In this document: in pieces, positions 9,716-20,882 of the stretch | How the letters are laid out: each line of letters opens with the position of its first letter | How positions within the stretch are numbered: the first letter of the stretch is position 1 | NCBI RefSeq assembly: GCF_000424685.1 | Contig: NZ_AUKJ01000017.1 | Location: forward strand, 5,001 to 69,000 | Length of the DNA: 64,000 nt | Reading direction: 5' to 3' | Source of the DNA: Methylococcus capsulatus str. Texas = ATCC 19069 | GTDB lineage: Bacteria > Pseudomonadota > Gammaproteobacteria > Methylococcales > Methylococcaceae | Notes under the pieces: generated by a model | Databases searched by the model: none | Told to the model about the DNA's origin: nothing | Seen by the model: the letters and a program-made list of their open reading frames with translations, nothing else | Made by a program: the position numbers and the translations under genes

Positions 9716-10801
9716 GTGAAGTCGACCGACGTTCTCATCATCGGTGCTGGGATCAGCGGCCTCCTGGCGGCGCGTGAACTAGCCGCGGCGGGCCGGTCGG
9801 TTAGGATCGTGGACAAGGGGCCGGCCGGACGCGAGTCCTCCTGGGCGGGGGGAGGCATTCTGTCGCCGCTTCGTCCCTGGCGCATGCCGGAAGCCGTCAC
9901 TGCGCTCTGTGCCTGGAGCCAGCAGTGCTATCCCGGCCTCGTGGAAGAGTTGCTGGAATCGACTGGTCTGGATCCCGAATGGCGGCAAAGCGGGCTGTTG
10001 ATACTGGATCCGGAGGAACCTGCGGCAATCGATGCCTGGTGCGCCGCGCACGGGGTCCGGCGCGAGTGGATCGAGCCCGCCGCCCTGGCCTCGCTGGAAC
10101 CCCGGCTAGCGCCGTCCTCCCGGCCGGCGATCCGTCTGCCCGGGGTCGCGCAGGTGCGCAATCCCCGGCTGTTGCGCGCGATCCTGGCCGATGTCCGCCG
10201 ACTCGGCATCGCCATCGAGGAAGACGCTGCGGTGACCGCTATCGAAGCGCGGGACGGGAGGGTCTCGAGGGTGGCGACCGCGAAGGGGGTGTTCGTGGCA
10301 GAAACCTATCTCGTCACGGCCGGTGCCTGGTCCGCGGAAGTGCTCGGGGCTTTGCTCCCGAACCTGCCCGTCGTTCCGGTCAAGGGGCAGATGCTGGCGT
10401 TCCAGGCGTCGGGCGGGCTCGTCGAGCACATCGTGCTGGCAGGAGATCGTTACCTCATTCCGCGGCGGGATGGGATAGTGCTGTGCGGCAGCACCGTGGA
10501 ACGGCGCCAGTTCGACAAGGTTCCGGATGTCGAAGGGCGGCGGATCTTGCTGGAATTCGCCTGCCGCTGGCTGTCGGCGCTGGCGGACGCGGAGGTCGTC
10601 GGCCATTGGGCCGGGCTGCGTCCGGGATCGCCCGAAGGCATTCCGTTCATCGGTCCGGTACCGTCGTTCGCCAATCTGTATCTGAGCTGCGGCCATTTCC
10701 GCAACGGCCTGACCATGGCCCCCGCCTCGGCCCGGCTCGTGGCCGACCTGATTCTCGGCCGTCCGCCGATCGTGCCGGCCCAGCCTTATGGCGTGCCGTA
10801 G
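9716..10801 (+). CDS. thiO: Glycine oxidase ThiO
   Basis: FAD-dependent amine oxidase (DAO family) of 361 residues. ThiO oxidises glycine to iminoglycine for the thiazole moiety of thiamin. The FAD dinucleotide-binding motif is at the N-terminus (VLIIGAGISGLLAARELAAAG, Gly-rich loop at residues 8-13). The ESSWAGGGILSPLRPW block is typical of ThiO. Near the C-terminus GHWAGLRPGSPEGIPFIGPV and GHFRNGLTMAPASA contact FAD and substrate. The start is GTG. thiC is about 5 kb away on the other strand, so the thiamin genes are near but not co-transcribed. Confidence 0.88.
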   Translation: MKSTDVLIIGAGISGLLAARELAAAGRSVRIVDKGPAGRESSWAGGGILSPLRPWRMPEAVTALCAWSQQCYPGLVEELLESTGLDPEWRQSGLLILDPEEPAAIDAWCAAHGVRREWIEPAALASLEPRLAPSSRPAIRLPGVAQVRNPRLLRAILADVRRLGIAIEEDAAVTAIEARDGRVSRVATAKGVFVAETYLVTAGAWSAEVLGALLPNLPVVPVKGQMLAFQASGGLVEHIVLAGDRYLIPRRDGIVLCGSTVERRQFDKVPDVEGRRILLEFACRWLSALADAEVVGHWAGLRPGSPEGIPFIGPVPSFANLYLSCGHFRNGLTMAPASARLVADLILGRPPIVPAQPYGVP

Positions 10802-10851
10802 GGGCGGACGAATCCGGATAACGACAAGGCATCAGGAGAGAGGTACAGCAT

Positions 10852-11727
10852 ATGAGCAGAATATTCGAGTTCGGCGGCGCCGACTGGGAGGCGTCTTTTT
10901 CCGCGAAGGAGCGTGCCGACGCATTGAATGAAATCGAGCAGGGCAAGATCCTGTACTTCCCCCGACTCGGATTCGCGATCGAGGAGCACGAGAAGACCTT
11001 CCTTTCACCGGAGACGGTGGGCAGGAGCAAGAACGTCAGCTTCGATGCCGCGACTGGCGACCTGCACGGTATCGGCCCGGCGGTGGCCGATGTGGAGGCG
11101 CTGCGGAGCATGATGGCGCGGTTCGCCGGCCGGGCCGCCGGCTTGGTGGCGAGACTGCTGCCGGAATACAGCGCCGCCCTGGTGCAGGGCCGCACCAGCT
11201 TCCGGCCGGTGGAAGCCGCCGGCCGCGCGAGTTCCTGGCGCAAGGACGACACCCGGCTGCATGTCGACGCCTTTCCGTCGTCCCCCGTGCAGGGGAGAAG
11301 GCTCCTGCGCGTGTTCAGCAACGTGAACCCGGAAGGCCGCCCCCGCTGCTGGCGGCTGGGCGAGCCGTTCGAGCCCATGGCCAGGCGCTTCCTGCCCTCC
11401 ATTCCGGCGCCGTTTCCCGGCAGTGCTCCCCTCCTGCAGTGGCTGGGGCTGACCAAGAGCCGCCGCAGTAACTACGACCACTACATGCTGCAACTGCATG
11501 ACAGAATGAAGGCGGACATGGCTTATCAGGCGGAGGTGGATCAGGTGTCGTTCGATTTTCCTCCTTCGACAACCTGGCTGGTGTTCACCGACCAGGCCTC
11601 GCATGCCGTGATGTCCGGCCAGTACCTGCTGGAGCAGACCTTCTATGTGCCGGTCGAAGCCCTGCGCGATCCCGCCACGTCCCCGCTCAGGATACTGGAG
11701 CGGCTGACGGGGCGGGCTCTGGTTTGA
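10852..11727 (+). CDS. kdoO: Kdo 3-hydroxylase family dioxygenase (KdoO-like)
   Basis: 291-residue Fe(II)/2-oxoglutarate dioxygenase of the Kdo hydroxylase family, which converts the outer Kdo of lipopolysaccharide to Ko. The iron ligands are visible as His137-x-Asp139 (RLHVDAF) and His251 (SHAVMSGQ). The N-terminal block GKILYFPRLGFAI and the SSWRKDDTRLHVDAFPSSP block are family signatures. ATG follows aggagagaggtacagcat. It lies beside a heptosyltransferase and a sulfotransferase on the opposite strand, supporting a role in lipopolysaccharide core modification. The family call is firm; the exact acceptor is inferred. Confidence 0.85.
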   Translation: MSRIFEFGGADWEASFSAKERADALNEIEQGKILYFPRLGFAIEEHEKTFLSPETVGRSKNVSFDAATGDLHGIGPAVADVEALRSMMARFAGRAAGLVARLLPEYSAALVQGRTSFRPVEAAGRASSWRKDDTRLHVDAFPSSPVQGRRLLRVFSNVNPEGRPRCWRLGEPFEPMARRFLPSIPAPFPGSAPLLQWLGLTKSRRSNYDHYMLQLHDRMKADMAYQAEVDQVSFDFPPSTTWLVFTDQASHAVMSGQYLLEQTFYVPVEALRDPATSPLRILERLTGRALV

Positions 11728-11731
11728 GGGC

Positions 11732-12781
11732 TCAAGGCCGGTGCAGGATGCCGTCGATTGCGGCGAGGGCCTTCTCGACCGTGAGTCGCGCCATGCAGGT
11801 GAAGGCTCCGCCGCAGGTGGGGCGGCGTTCGCAGGGCGAGCAGGGCAGGGCTTCGTACAGCACCACTGCATCTTCCCTCCCCGTTTCCAGATAGGGGGCG
11901 GTGGAGCCGAACAGGGCGACAGTGGGGCGCCCGAGGGCGATGCTCATATGGGTCAGACCTGTATCCACGCCGACGCCTAAACCGGCGCGCCGGATCAATG
12001 CGCCGCTGACGGCCAGTCCGGTTCTTCCCGTGAGATTCTCGAGGTCCGATCGGCAGCGGCTCCGTATTCTTTCGGCCCGTTCAGTGTCGCCCGGCCCGCC
12101 CAGCATCACGACGGGCCAGCCGTAACGGGCGCTGATCTCATCGGCCAGGGTCGACCAGTTCCCGTCGATCCAGTGCTTCTGGGGACGGGTGGTGAAGGGG
12201 AAGATCGCCGCATAAGGGCCGGTGATCCCGAGCGAATCCAGGATCTTTGCGGCCTCCGCCATGGCCTCGTCTCCCGGCGCGAAATCCATGGCGAAGGACT
12301 CGGTGTCGAGTCCAAGTTCGATGGCCAGTTTGAGGTAGTCGTTGCCGATGGCGTTGGACTCGGTGCGGCGGTCGATGCGCTTCGTCATCAGGAATTGGCT
12401 GCCTTCGCGTGAGCCGAGGCCGATGCGGGTCTTACCGCCGGCCAAAGCCGCCCACACGCCGCTCTTCAGGAGTCCCTGCAGGTCCAGGACCCAGTCGAAG
12501 CGCTCTTCCCGCAGGCTCCGTACCAAGTTGCGGAACTCCTCGAGCAGGGCGCCGTAATGCCCTTCCTTACGCAGCCTGGCCCAGCGGGCGCGCGGCCAGA
12601 TCGCGACCCGGTCCAGCCGTGGATTGTGCCTCAGCAGATCCTGGTTGGCTTCGTCGGCCAGCCAGACCAGCCGGGCCTGGGGAAACGTCTGCCGCAGCAC
12701 CGGAATCAGGGCGGAAGCGAAGACGATGTCACCGATGGCGCCGAGCCGGACGATGAGGATGGAGCCGGGGCGGTCCGTCAC
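11732..12781 (-). CDS. Glycosyltransferase family 9 (ADP-heptose:LPS heptosyltransferase type)
   Basis: 349-residue GT9 enzyme. The N-terminal Rossmann motif ILIVRLGAIGDIVFASALIP and the C-terminal donor-site block GVDTGLTHMSIALGRPTVALFGST are hallmarks of WaaC/WaaF-type heptosyltransferases. A Cys cluster near the C-terminus (CSPCERRPTCGGAFTC) is also common in the family. The start is GTG 12781, overlapping the sulfotransferase stop by 4 bases (GTGA). The upstream extension in the same frame only reads the sulfotransferase gene out of frame. It acts on the cytoplasmic face. Which heptose it adds is not clear. Confidence 0.88.
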   Translation of the reverse strand: MTDRPGSILIVRLGAIGDIVFASALIPVLRQTFPQARLVWLADEANQDLLRHNPRLDRVAIWPRARWARLRKEGHYGALLEEFRNLVRSLREERFDWVLDLQGLLKSGVWAALAGGKTRIGLGSREGSQFLMTKRIDRRTESNAIGNDYLKLAIELGLDTESFAMDFAPGDEAMAEAAKILDSLGITGPYAAIFPFTTRPQKHWIDGNWSTLADEISARYGWPVVMLGGPGDTERAERIRSRCRSDLENLTGRTGLAVSGALIRRAGLGVGVDTGLTHMSIALGRPTVALFGSTAPYLETGREDAVVLYEALPCSPCERRPTCGGAFTCMARLTVEKALAAIDGILHRP

Positions 12782-13446
12782 GGGAATGGCTCGTCGAAGC
12801 GGTAGCCAAAGCGCTCGATGTCGGGGCGGTAGTGCGCTTCGATCAGTTCGGCGGTGGTGTCGTTGTAATAGCGCCGGTAGTCCTTGTTGCGGTCGGTGGC
12901 CTTGCGGCTGTGCAGCAGTTTGGGGCAGGCGATGCCGATGCGGCGGCAGGCTTCCTCGAAGTCCTCGGCGAGGCGTTCGTAACGGCCGACGAAATCGACG
13001 ATGAGGTTGCCATGCAGGTCGACCAGATAGTCCGTCTGCAGTTCGATCGACATGTCGGCGTGATACTGCGGTGCGCGCTCGGGGTCGAGTTTCCAGCACA
13101 GGAATGCCTCGAAGTCGTCGCGGCCTTCCAGCAGATCGGGCCGTTCGCGCCGGATGTGATGGTAGGAGCTGACCTGCAGATCCCAGGGATTGCGCACGAA
13201 GGCGAACTTGAACAGCTTCTGATACAACTCGCGCGGCAGCATCTCCATGGCGGCGATGGCCTTGGCGTGGCGCGGGAACTTGGCGCCGATCTCGTGGCCG
13301 GTGAGCGCACTGAGCTTGCTGCACAGGAACTGCGGGATACGGGCAGGATCGGTCCATTTGTAGCGCCACAGCGAGTCCCGCACGCTGGTTCCGCCGGTCT
13401 TGGCGATATGGACGAACAGGAAGTTGTAGCGGAGCGAGAGCAGCAT
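12778..13446 (-). CDS. Sulfotransferase family protein
   Basis: 222-residue sulfotransferase (family 2-like) that would move sulfate from PAPS to a carbohydrate. The 5'-phosphosulfate loop is HIAKTGGTS at residues 13-21 and the 3'-phosphate site is FVRNPWDLQVSSYHHI near residue 82. Overlap with the heptosyltransferase stop/start (GTGA) indicates translational coupling. This points to sulfation of lipopolysaccharide or another surface glycan, by inference. The cysDN genes at 53.8-56.4 kb would supply the APS precursor of PAPS. Confidence 0.82.
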   Translation of the reverse strand: MLLSLRYNFLFVHIAKTGGTSVRDSLWRYKWTDPARIPQFLCSKLSALTGHEIGAKFPRHAKAIAAMEMLPRELYQKLFKFAFVRNPWDLQVSSYHHIRRERPDLLEGRDDFEAFLCWKLDPERAPQYHADMSIELQTDYLVDLHGNLIVDFVGRYERLAEDFEEACRRIGIACPKLLHSRKATDRNKDYRRYYNDTTAELIEAHYRPDIERFGYRFDEPFP

Positions 13447-13484
13447 CTTGCTAGCGATTGAGACTGGAAGAAAATTTTTTCGAC

Positions 13485-13522
13485 ACCCTCACCCTAATCC
13501 TCGCCCGAAGGCGAGAGGGAGC
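13485..13522. repeat. CCTCACCC-type dispersed palindromic repeat
   Basis: The segment accctcaccctaatcctcgc with the following hairpin ctcgcc/ggcgag resembles the short intergenic CCCTC...GAGGG repeats scattered in many proteobacterial genomes. A related copy lies at 54741-54761. It covers the 3' end of the CYP51FX gene, so it supplies the last codons of that protein. Confidence 0.5.
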
Positions 13523-15149
13523 GATCCCGCGTGGCGGGATCGCGCTGAGGCAGGATTTTGATCGCCCGTGCCGGGCAGAATCTTTCCGCAGCCAGGGCGG
13601 CTCCGGCCAGGACGGGATCGGGCGTCTCGCTGAGCAGCGTCAGTCGGCCATCTTCGTCGACCCGGAAAATCTCCGGTGCTTCGGCCATGCAGTTGCCGTG
13701 GCCCTTGCACAGGTCCCGGTCGACGGTCACCCGGAAGGCGCCCCGCAGCGTTTCGGCAGGCGCCTCACCGGCACTCGCCTTTGCATCCACGGCAGCCGGC
13801 GCGTCGCGCCTGCGGTAGCGGATCAGGCAGGGCGAGGCCGGTTCGACCACCATTTTCCTGTAGTCGTCCCGGTAGGATTCGGGCGCCGCGGCCAGCTCGA
13901 ATTCGTAGTTCCGCAGCAGGACGCAGACGATGGCCTTGATCTGGAACATCGCGAAGGCGTTGCCCGAGCATTTGTGGCGGCCGCCGCCGAAGGCCTGCCA
14001 ACCGTACAGGTCCTTGTCCTCGGCCCGTCCCGGGGTGTAGCGGTCGGGATCGAACAGTTCGGGGTTGGGGAACAGCTCGGGAATCCGGTGCGTGACCGAA
14101 GGTGCGGCGCAAACGAACTTGCCGGCCTCGATGCGCATCCCCTGGACCTCGAAATCCTTCATCACCTTGCGCATCAGCAGGATCAGCGGCGGATGCAGCC
14201 GCAGCACTTCCTTGATGACGTTCTCCAGCTGCGGCATCTGCCGGAGCGATTCGAAAGTCACCCGACCGTGGGTCTCGAACAGGGCGTCGATCTCCGCCCG
14301 CACCCGGCGCAGGTATTCCGGGCGCCGCAGCAGCTCGATCAGCACCCAGGCGGTGGTCCCCGAACTGGTGTGGTGGCCGGCGAAGATGGTCGCGATCAGC
14401 ATCCCGGTGATTTCATGGGGCGTCAGCTTGCTGCCGTCGTCGTAGCTGGCGTCGATCAGCATCTGGAACACATTGGTGCTGCGCTCCTGCGAGCGGGCGC
14501 GCCGCTCCATGATCTGGGTCACCAGTTCCTGCAGCCTTACCCGCGCCTGGTCGCGGCGTTTGAACACCGGCAGCGGCAGGTTGGGGAAGACATAGGCGAT
14601 CGGCTGGATGCCCATTTCCAGGTCGCGGTAGATGCCGGCGAATTCGGTGTTCAGCTCGTGGCGGAACTCCGCGCCCAGCAGGCAGTGGCTGGAGGTGTAG
14701 ATCGTGAGTTCCTTGGTGAGCTCCAGCAGGTCGATGGTGCCGGCATCCTTCCAGTCCCGGAGCATGGCCTCGACTTCGGCGACGATGATCTCGGAGTAGG
14801 TGCGCATCGGCTTGTCGCGCAGCGCCGGCATCAGCATCTGCAACTGCTGGTTCTTGCGCTCGATCCGGGCGTCGAACACCACGCCGCGGCCAAAGATCGG
14901 TGTCATGATCCGGTAGGCTGGCCCCTGGTCGAGCACTTCGTCCGGGGCCCGGTAGAAGGCCTCGCTGGCCCGGCTGCCGGTGAGCAGCACCATGCGCTGG
15001 TGGAACATCCGGAACTCGGCGACGTCCCCGAACTCGTGCCGCAGGGCCATCAGGAATGCATGGGGGTTCTTGCCGAATTCCAGGATATGGCCCAGCAAAG
15101 GCAGGCCGCCCGGCTTGACCGGCGGTGTGTTCGAAGGGGGATGGCTCAT
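13494..15149 (-). CDS. cyp51: Sterol 14alpha-demethylase-ferredoxin fusion (CYP51FX)
   Basis: 551-residue fusion of a class-I P450 and its electron donor, which removes the 14alpha-methyl group of lanosterol-type sterols. P450 domain, residues 1-445: I-helix AGHHTSSGTT (257-266), ExxR at 314-317, haem loop FGGGRHKCSGN with Cys394. An Ala-rich linker near 450-470 follows. The ferredoxin domain (471-535) has Cys481-x2-His-x2-Cys487 and Cys525-Pro, the spacing of a [3Fe-4S] ferredoxin. The start is ATG 15149, since family members begin just before the PGGLPLLGH block. Open frame upstream only shadows thiC. This fusion was described from Methylococcus capsulatus. Confidence 0.95.
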   Translation of the reverse strand: MSHPPSNTPPVKPGGLPLLGHILEFGKNPHAFLMALRHEFGDVAEFRMFHQRMVLLTGSRASEAFYRAPDEVLDQGPAYRIMTPIFGRGVVFDARIERKNQQLQMLMPALRDKPMRTYSEIIVAEVEAMLRDWKDAGTIDLLELTKELTIYTSSHCLLGAEFRHELNTEFAGIYRDLEMGIQPIAYVFPNLPLPVFKRRDQARVRLQELVTQIMERRARSQERSTNVFQMLIDASYDDGSKLTPHEITGMLIATIFAGHHTSSGTTAWVLIELLRRPEYLRRVRAEIDALFETHGRVTFESLRQMPQLENVIKEVLRLHPPLILLMRKVMKDFEVQGMRIEAGKFVCAAPSVTHRIPELFPNPELFDPDRYTPGRAEDKDLYGWQAFGGGRHKCSGNAFAMFQIKAIVCVLLRNYEFELAAAPESYRDDYRKMVVEPASPCLIRYRRRDAPAAVDAKASAGEAPAETLRGAFRVTVDRDLCKGHGNCMAEAPEIFRVDEDGRLTLLSETPDPVLAGAALAAERFCPARAIKILPQRDPATRDRSLSPSGED

Positions 15150-15157
15150 CGTCGCGG

Positions 15158-17191
<2,034 letters not shown>

Positions 17192-17201
17192 CGGACCGCT
17201 C

Positions 17202-17230
17202 ACGGTAATGCATCGAAGGGGTGATTTCAA
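17202..17230 (-). promoter_or_regulatory. Predicted sigma70 promoter of thiC
   Basis: Read on the minus strand: TTGAAA (17225-17230), 17 bases, TACCGT (17202-17207). The predicted start, near 17195, falls immediately before the riboswitch. The placement fits well but the -10 match is modest. Confidence 0.5.
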
Positions 17231-17258
17231 GCATTCCGTCCGGATGGCGATTCCGAAG

Positions 17259-18347
17259 CTAGCGGCGCTCCCCCGGCCCGGTGCCGCTCCCGTCTTCGCC
17301 CCGCAGTCCCGCCTCCCGCACCTGCTGCAGCCATTCCCGCCACACCGCCAGCGCCATCGCCAGGATCACCGGCCCCAGGACCAGGCCGATGAAGCCGAAG
17401 CTGGCGAGCCCGCCCAGCACGCCGAACATCACCAGCACGAACGGTATGTGCGTGGCGCTGCTGATCACCAGGGGACGGATGATGTTGTCGATCCAGCTGA
17501 TCACCAGCGTGCCCCAAAGGGCCAGAGAGACGCCGGCCCAGGTTTCGCCCTGCAATAAGAGCCAGATACTGACGGAGCCCCAGGCGAACGGCGTCCCGAA
17601 CGGGATCATTGCGATCAGGGTCGTCGCGATCCCGAGCACGATCGGCGCTTTCACGCCGACTATCCAGTAGCCCAGGCCGGCGAGGAAACCCTGCGCGAGG
17701 GCGGTCAGGACGATGCCGTAGAGGACGGCCTTGACCGTTGCTTCGATCGTGGCGAAATACCCTTTCAGCCGTTCACCGAGCACTCGGGTAAACACCTTCC
17801 GGACATCCGAAGCCAATTGCAAGCCGTCGCGGAACAGGAAGAACAGGGTGAACAGTGTCATGAACAACACGGCGGCGTTCTGCACCAGGGTGGTCATGAT
17901 TCCGAGCACCGGGGAGCCGAGGCGTCGGACCCACTCGGGCGCATGCCGTTTCAGCAGGCCGTGGAGGTCTTCGAACTGGTCGACCACGGCCTGGAGTTCG
18001 TTTCCGAAATAGGGAATGTGCGAGACGAAATCGGGCAGCCTGGGCTTTTGTTCCAGCCAGTCCGGGAGCGAGCGGATCAGTTCCGAGACCTCGCCTTGCA
18101 GCAATACGGCGAGCCAGATCAAGGGCGCCAATACCACGGACCCCAGCAGCGCCGTCGTCACCAGGGCCGAAAGGGTCTTCCGGCCCTCGAACCGCCGCTG
18201 GCTCCAGGCATGGAGCGGCCAGGCGACGTAGGAAACGAAGACCGCCCAGCCGATCGAAACCAGGAAAGGCCGCACCACGGCATAGGTCAGGCTGGCCAGA
18301 GCGGCGAGCAACAGGGCGATCGTGATCAGGCGGACGCTTCGGTTCAT
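17259..18347 (-). CDS. AI-2E family transporter (PerM/YdiK-like)
   Basis: 362-residue polytopic membrane protein of the AI-2E exporter superfamily (PF01594 type). Hydrophobic helices lie near residues 8-30, 31-50, 62-82, 150-175, 205-235, 240-270, 275-300 and 305-340. The conserved C-terminal motif TLVISWIDNIIRPLVISSAT and GFIGLVLGPVILA identify the family. The substrate is unknown; members have been linked to quorum-signal, ion or other exports. ATG 18347 was chosen because the frame upstream encodes no membrane segment and shadows atpG. Confidence 0.85.
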   Translation of the reverse strand: MNRSVRLITIALLLAALASLTYAVVRPFLVSIGWAVFVSYVAWPLHAWSQRRFEGRKTLSALVTTALLGSVVLAPLIWLAVLLQGEVSELIRSLPDWLEQKPRLPDFVSHIPYFGNELQAVVDQFEDLHGLLKRHAPEWVRRLGSPVLGIMTTLVQNAAVLFMTLFTLFFLFRDGLQLASDVRKVFTRVLGERLKGYFATIEATVKAVLYGIVLTALAQGFLAGLGYWIVGVKAPIVLGIATTLIAMIPFGTPFAWGSVSIWLLLQGETWAGVSLALWGTLVISWIDNIIRPLVISSATHIPFVLVMFGVLGGLASFGFIGLVLGPVILAMALAVWREWLQQVREAGLRGEDGSGTGPGERR

Positions 18348-18522
18348 GCTTCGGACGGTTTGCTCGAGCCGGTTCGTGCCCGATTTCGCAGGCGGCTTCC
18401 CGTCGGCGTTGGCGGTGTGTCTTCCGGCGGTTCGGCCCTGACGCATCCGAAAGAGGCGGACATATCCAGGGTGGCAAGAAACCGGGACGGCTTGGCCAGT
18501 TTGCGCAACAGGCCGGTGCGTT

Positions 18523-19350
18523 TCAAGCCGGATCCAGGGCTTCGGCGCCGAGGAGGATGACCTGCAGTTCCTCGGTGATCTCCTCCTGGCGCAGGCGGTT
18601 GTTGCCCGAGCGCAAGGCATTCAGAGTGTCTTCGATGCGGCGGGTGGCCCCGTCGAGGTGGCGGATGCGGTACTGGTGTTCGCTCAAAAGGGAGCGATCC
18701 AGCAGCCAGTGCAGCAAGGCGAACAGATAATGTTCGACGAGGTGGTGGAATACCGCTTCCGGCGGCTGGTACAGCAATGGCGGAAACGGATTGCCGGGTG
18801 CGGCGGAGGCCTTGCCGAAAGGCGGAACGATCCGTGTTTCCAGCACCGCTTCCGCATCGTCGGCATGGTGGAGAGCGATGATCCGCAGCGGGCCGAGGTT
18901 TTCGAGGAGCTGGTTGACGGCGTCGATCAGGGCCGGGAGCCGTTCGGCGGTTTCATCCGCCGTGAGCGGACCGGGCAGTTGGCTCTCGCAAACAGTCTGC
19001 TGGGAAAGTTCGGCGCCGATCCGGCTGCCTATGACGATCACCGGTTCCCCGGGAGATCGTCGCTGTTCCAGTGCGGCGCGCAGACGGGTGTTGAAGTCAC
19101 CGCAGAAACCCCGCTCGGAGCCCACCACCAGCCATGCCGTATTCGGCGGCTCGACGGGCGCGAGTGCCGGATGATGGCTCATCAGCTCCCGACCGAGGCC
19201 TCGCAGCGCCGCTTCCAACTGACGCTGACATTCCACGGAACGCGTCAGCCGGCGGCTTTCGATCACGGCCAGCATGCGCATCGAATCGAGGATGCCGGCG
19301 ATTTCGCCGAGCGTCTTCATCCGCCGCCGGAGGACGTGGCGGCGGCTCAT
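18523..19350 (-). CDS. atpG: N-type ATP synthase gamma subunit (AtpG)
   Basis: 275-residue gamma subunit, the central rotor stalk of F1. The N-terminal coiled-coil helix ([21 protein letters not shown]) and the C-terminal helix ([20 protein letters not shown] ... [19 protein letters not shown]) flank a Rossmann-like domain with [11 protein letters not shown] near residue 86. It is shorter than a standard gamma and has the divergent features of the alternative, N-ATPase type. ATG 19350 overlaps the atpA stop (ATGA), so the two are coupled. In N-ATPase operons atpG is the last gene, as here. Confidence 0.85.
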
Positions 19351-20882
19351 GCTTCGCCTCGCGCCGGTTCCGGCAGGTTCTGCCTCAGCCACGTCAGCCA
19401 GTCGGTGCGCGAGGCTTCCAGCGGCGGCGATCCGTTCCGGAGGGCGGAGTTCAGTTCGTTCAAGGCGTGTTGAACACTGCCGGGAGGCATGGCGTCCAAA
19501 AGCCCTTCGTTGTAGGCGGTCATCCAGGCGAGCTGGAATTCCGGCGGCAGCGGTTGCAGGCGCTCCTGCCTGAGGATCTCCCGCAGCAGCCGGCCGCGTC
19601 TGATCCGGGCTTCCATCCCGCTTTCCAGCCGCGCCCCGAACCGGGTGAAGATCTCGAGCTCCAGAAATTGCAGGTAGTCCAGCTTCATCCGTCCGGCTTC
19701 CTCCTTGATGCGCGGATGCTGGGCCTTGCCGCCGATGCGGGAGACCGAGCGGGTGACGTCTATTGCTGGCTTGAAGCCAGCGGCGAAGAGGTCGGAGTCC
19801 AGGTAGATCTGGCCGTCCGTGATCGAAATCAGGTTGGTGGGGATATAGGCCTCGATTTCCCCCAAACGGGTTTCCACGATGGGCAGGGCCGTCATGCTGC
19901 CGCCGCCGTTGGCGGGGTTCAGCGCCGTGGCGCGCTCCAGCAGCCGGGCGTGGAGATAAAAGATGTCGCCGGGGTAGGCCTCCCGCCCTGGCGGGCGCCG
20001 CAGCAGCAACGACAGTTCGCGGTAGGTCTGGGCGTGCGTGCTCAGGTCGTCGTAGACCACCAGTGTGTCGTGCCCGCGCGCCATCCAGTCTTCGGCGATG
20101 GCGCAGCCGGCGAACGGGGCCAGGTACTTGAGGCCCGGCAAAGAGCCGGCTTCGCCCACCACCACCGTGGTGTAAGCGAGTGCTCCGTAGTTGCGCAGCA
20201 GTTCGATGGTGCCGACCACGGTGGATCGCTTCTGGCCGATCAGTACGTAGACACAGCGTACCTCTCGGCCTTTCTGGTTCAGGACCGCGTCGATCGCCAA
20301 GCTGCTGCGCCCCGTTCCCTCGTCGCCGATGATCAGCTGGCGCTGGCCCTTGCCGATCGGCACCAGGGTGTCGACCAGCCGGGTACCGGTGTAGAGCGGC
20401 TGCTGCACGAAGTCGCGCGCAATGATGGGGGGCGAAGGGCTGTCGAGCGGGCGACGGTTGCGGGTTTCCAGGGGACGCCCGCCGTCCAGCGGATTGCCGA
20501 TCGGGTCGATCACCCGCCCGAGCAGAGTCTCGCCGACCGGCACGTCGAGCGTCCTCCCGGCCAGCCGGGCCGGGGTGCCGGCGGTCAGGTTTTCGCTCTG
20601 GTGCAGCAGCACGGCGCCGATGCGCTTCTTGGTCAGGGCGAACACCACGGCCCAGCTCCCGTCCTCGAACATCAGCACATCGTCCATCGCCGCCGAGGGC
20701 AGGCCGGTCACCCAGGCGATGCCGTCCCCGACGGAAGCCACTGTGCCGTATTCGCCGATGCGCAGGCGGGGCCGGTAGTCGCCGATGTGGACCGCTTGCG
20801 CGAGCGGGGAAGCCGGCTCAGAAATCCGGGGCGTTGAGTTCTCTGACCCAGCGTTCATAGCTGCGATCGATGGGTTGGTCAT
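19347..20882 (-). CDS. atpA: N-type ATP synthase alpha subunit (AtpA)
   Basis: 511-residue F1 alpha subunit of the alternative Na+-type ATP synthase family. [61 protein letters not shown] and [14 protein letters not shown] are alpha-specific blocks. The Walker A loop reads GDEGTGRS (residues 186-193): the usual Lys is Arg192. The start is uncertain: ATG 20882 follows aaggg closely, while ATG 20858 has no visible site. Unlike canonical N-ATPase operons, atpF is not next to it; the preceding gene is an AraC regulator whose 3' end overlaps this gene by about 65 bases. Confidence 0.88.

Noticed and set aside
18344-18526. 60-codon minus-strand ORF between atpG and the AI-2E exporter
   Set aside because: No ribosome-binding site, no family resemblance, and Arg/Ser/Pro-rich composition; left as intergenic.
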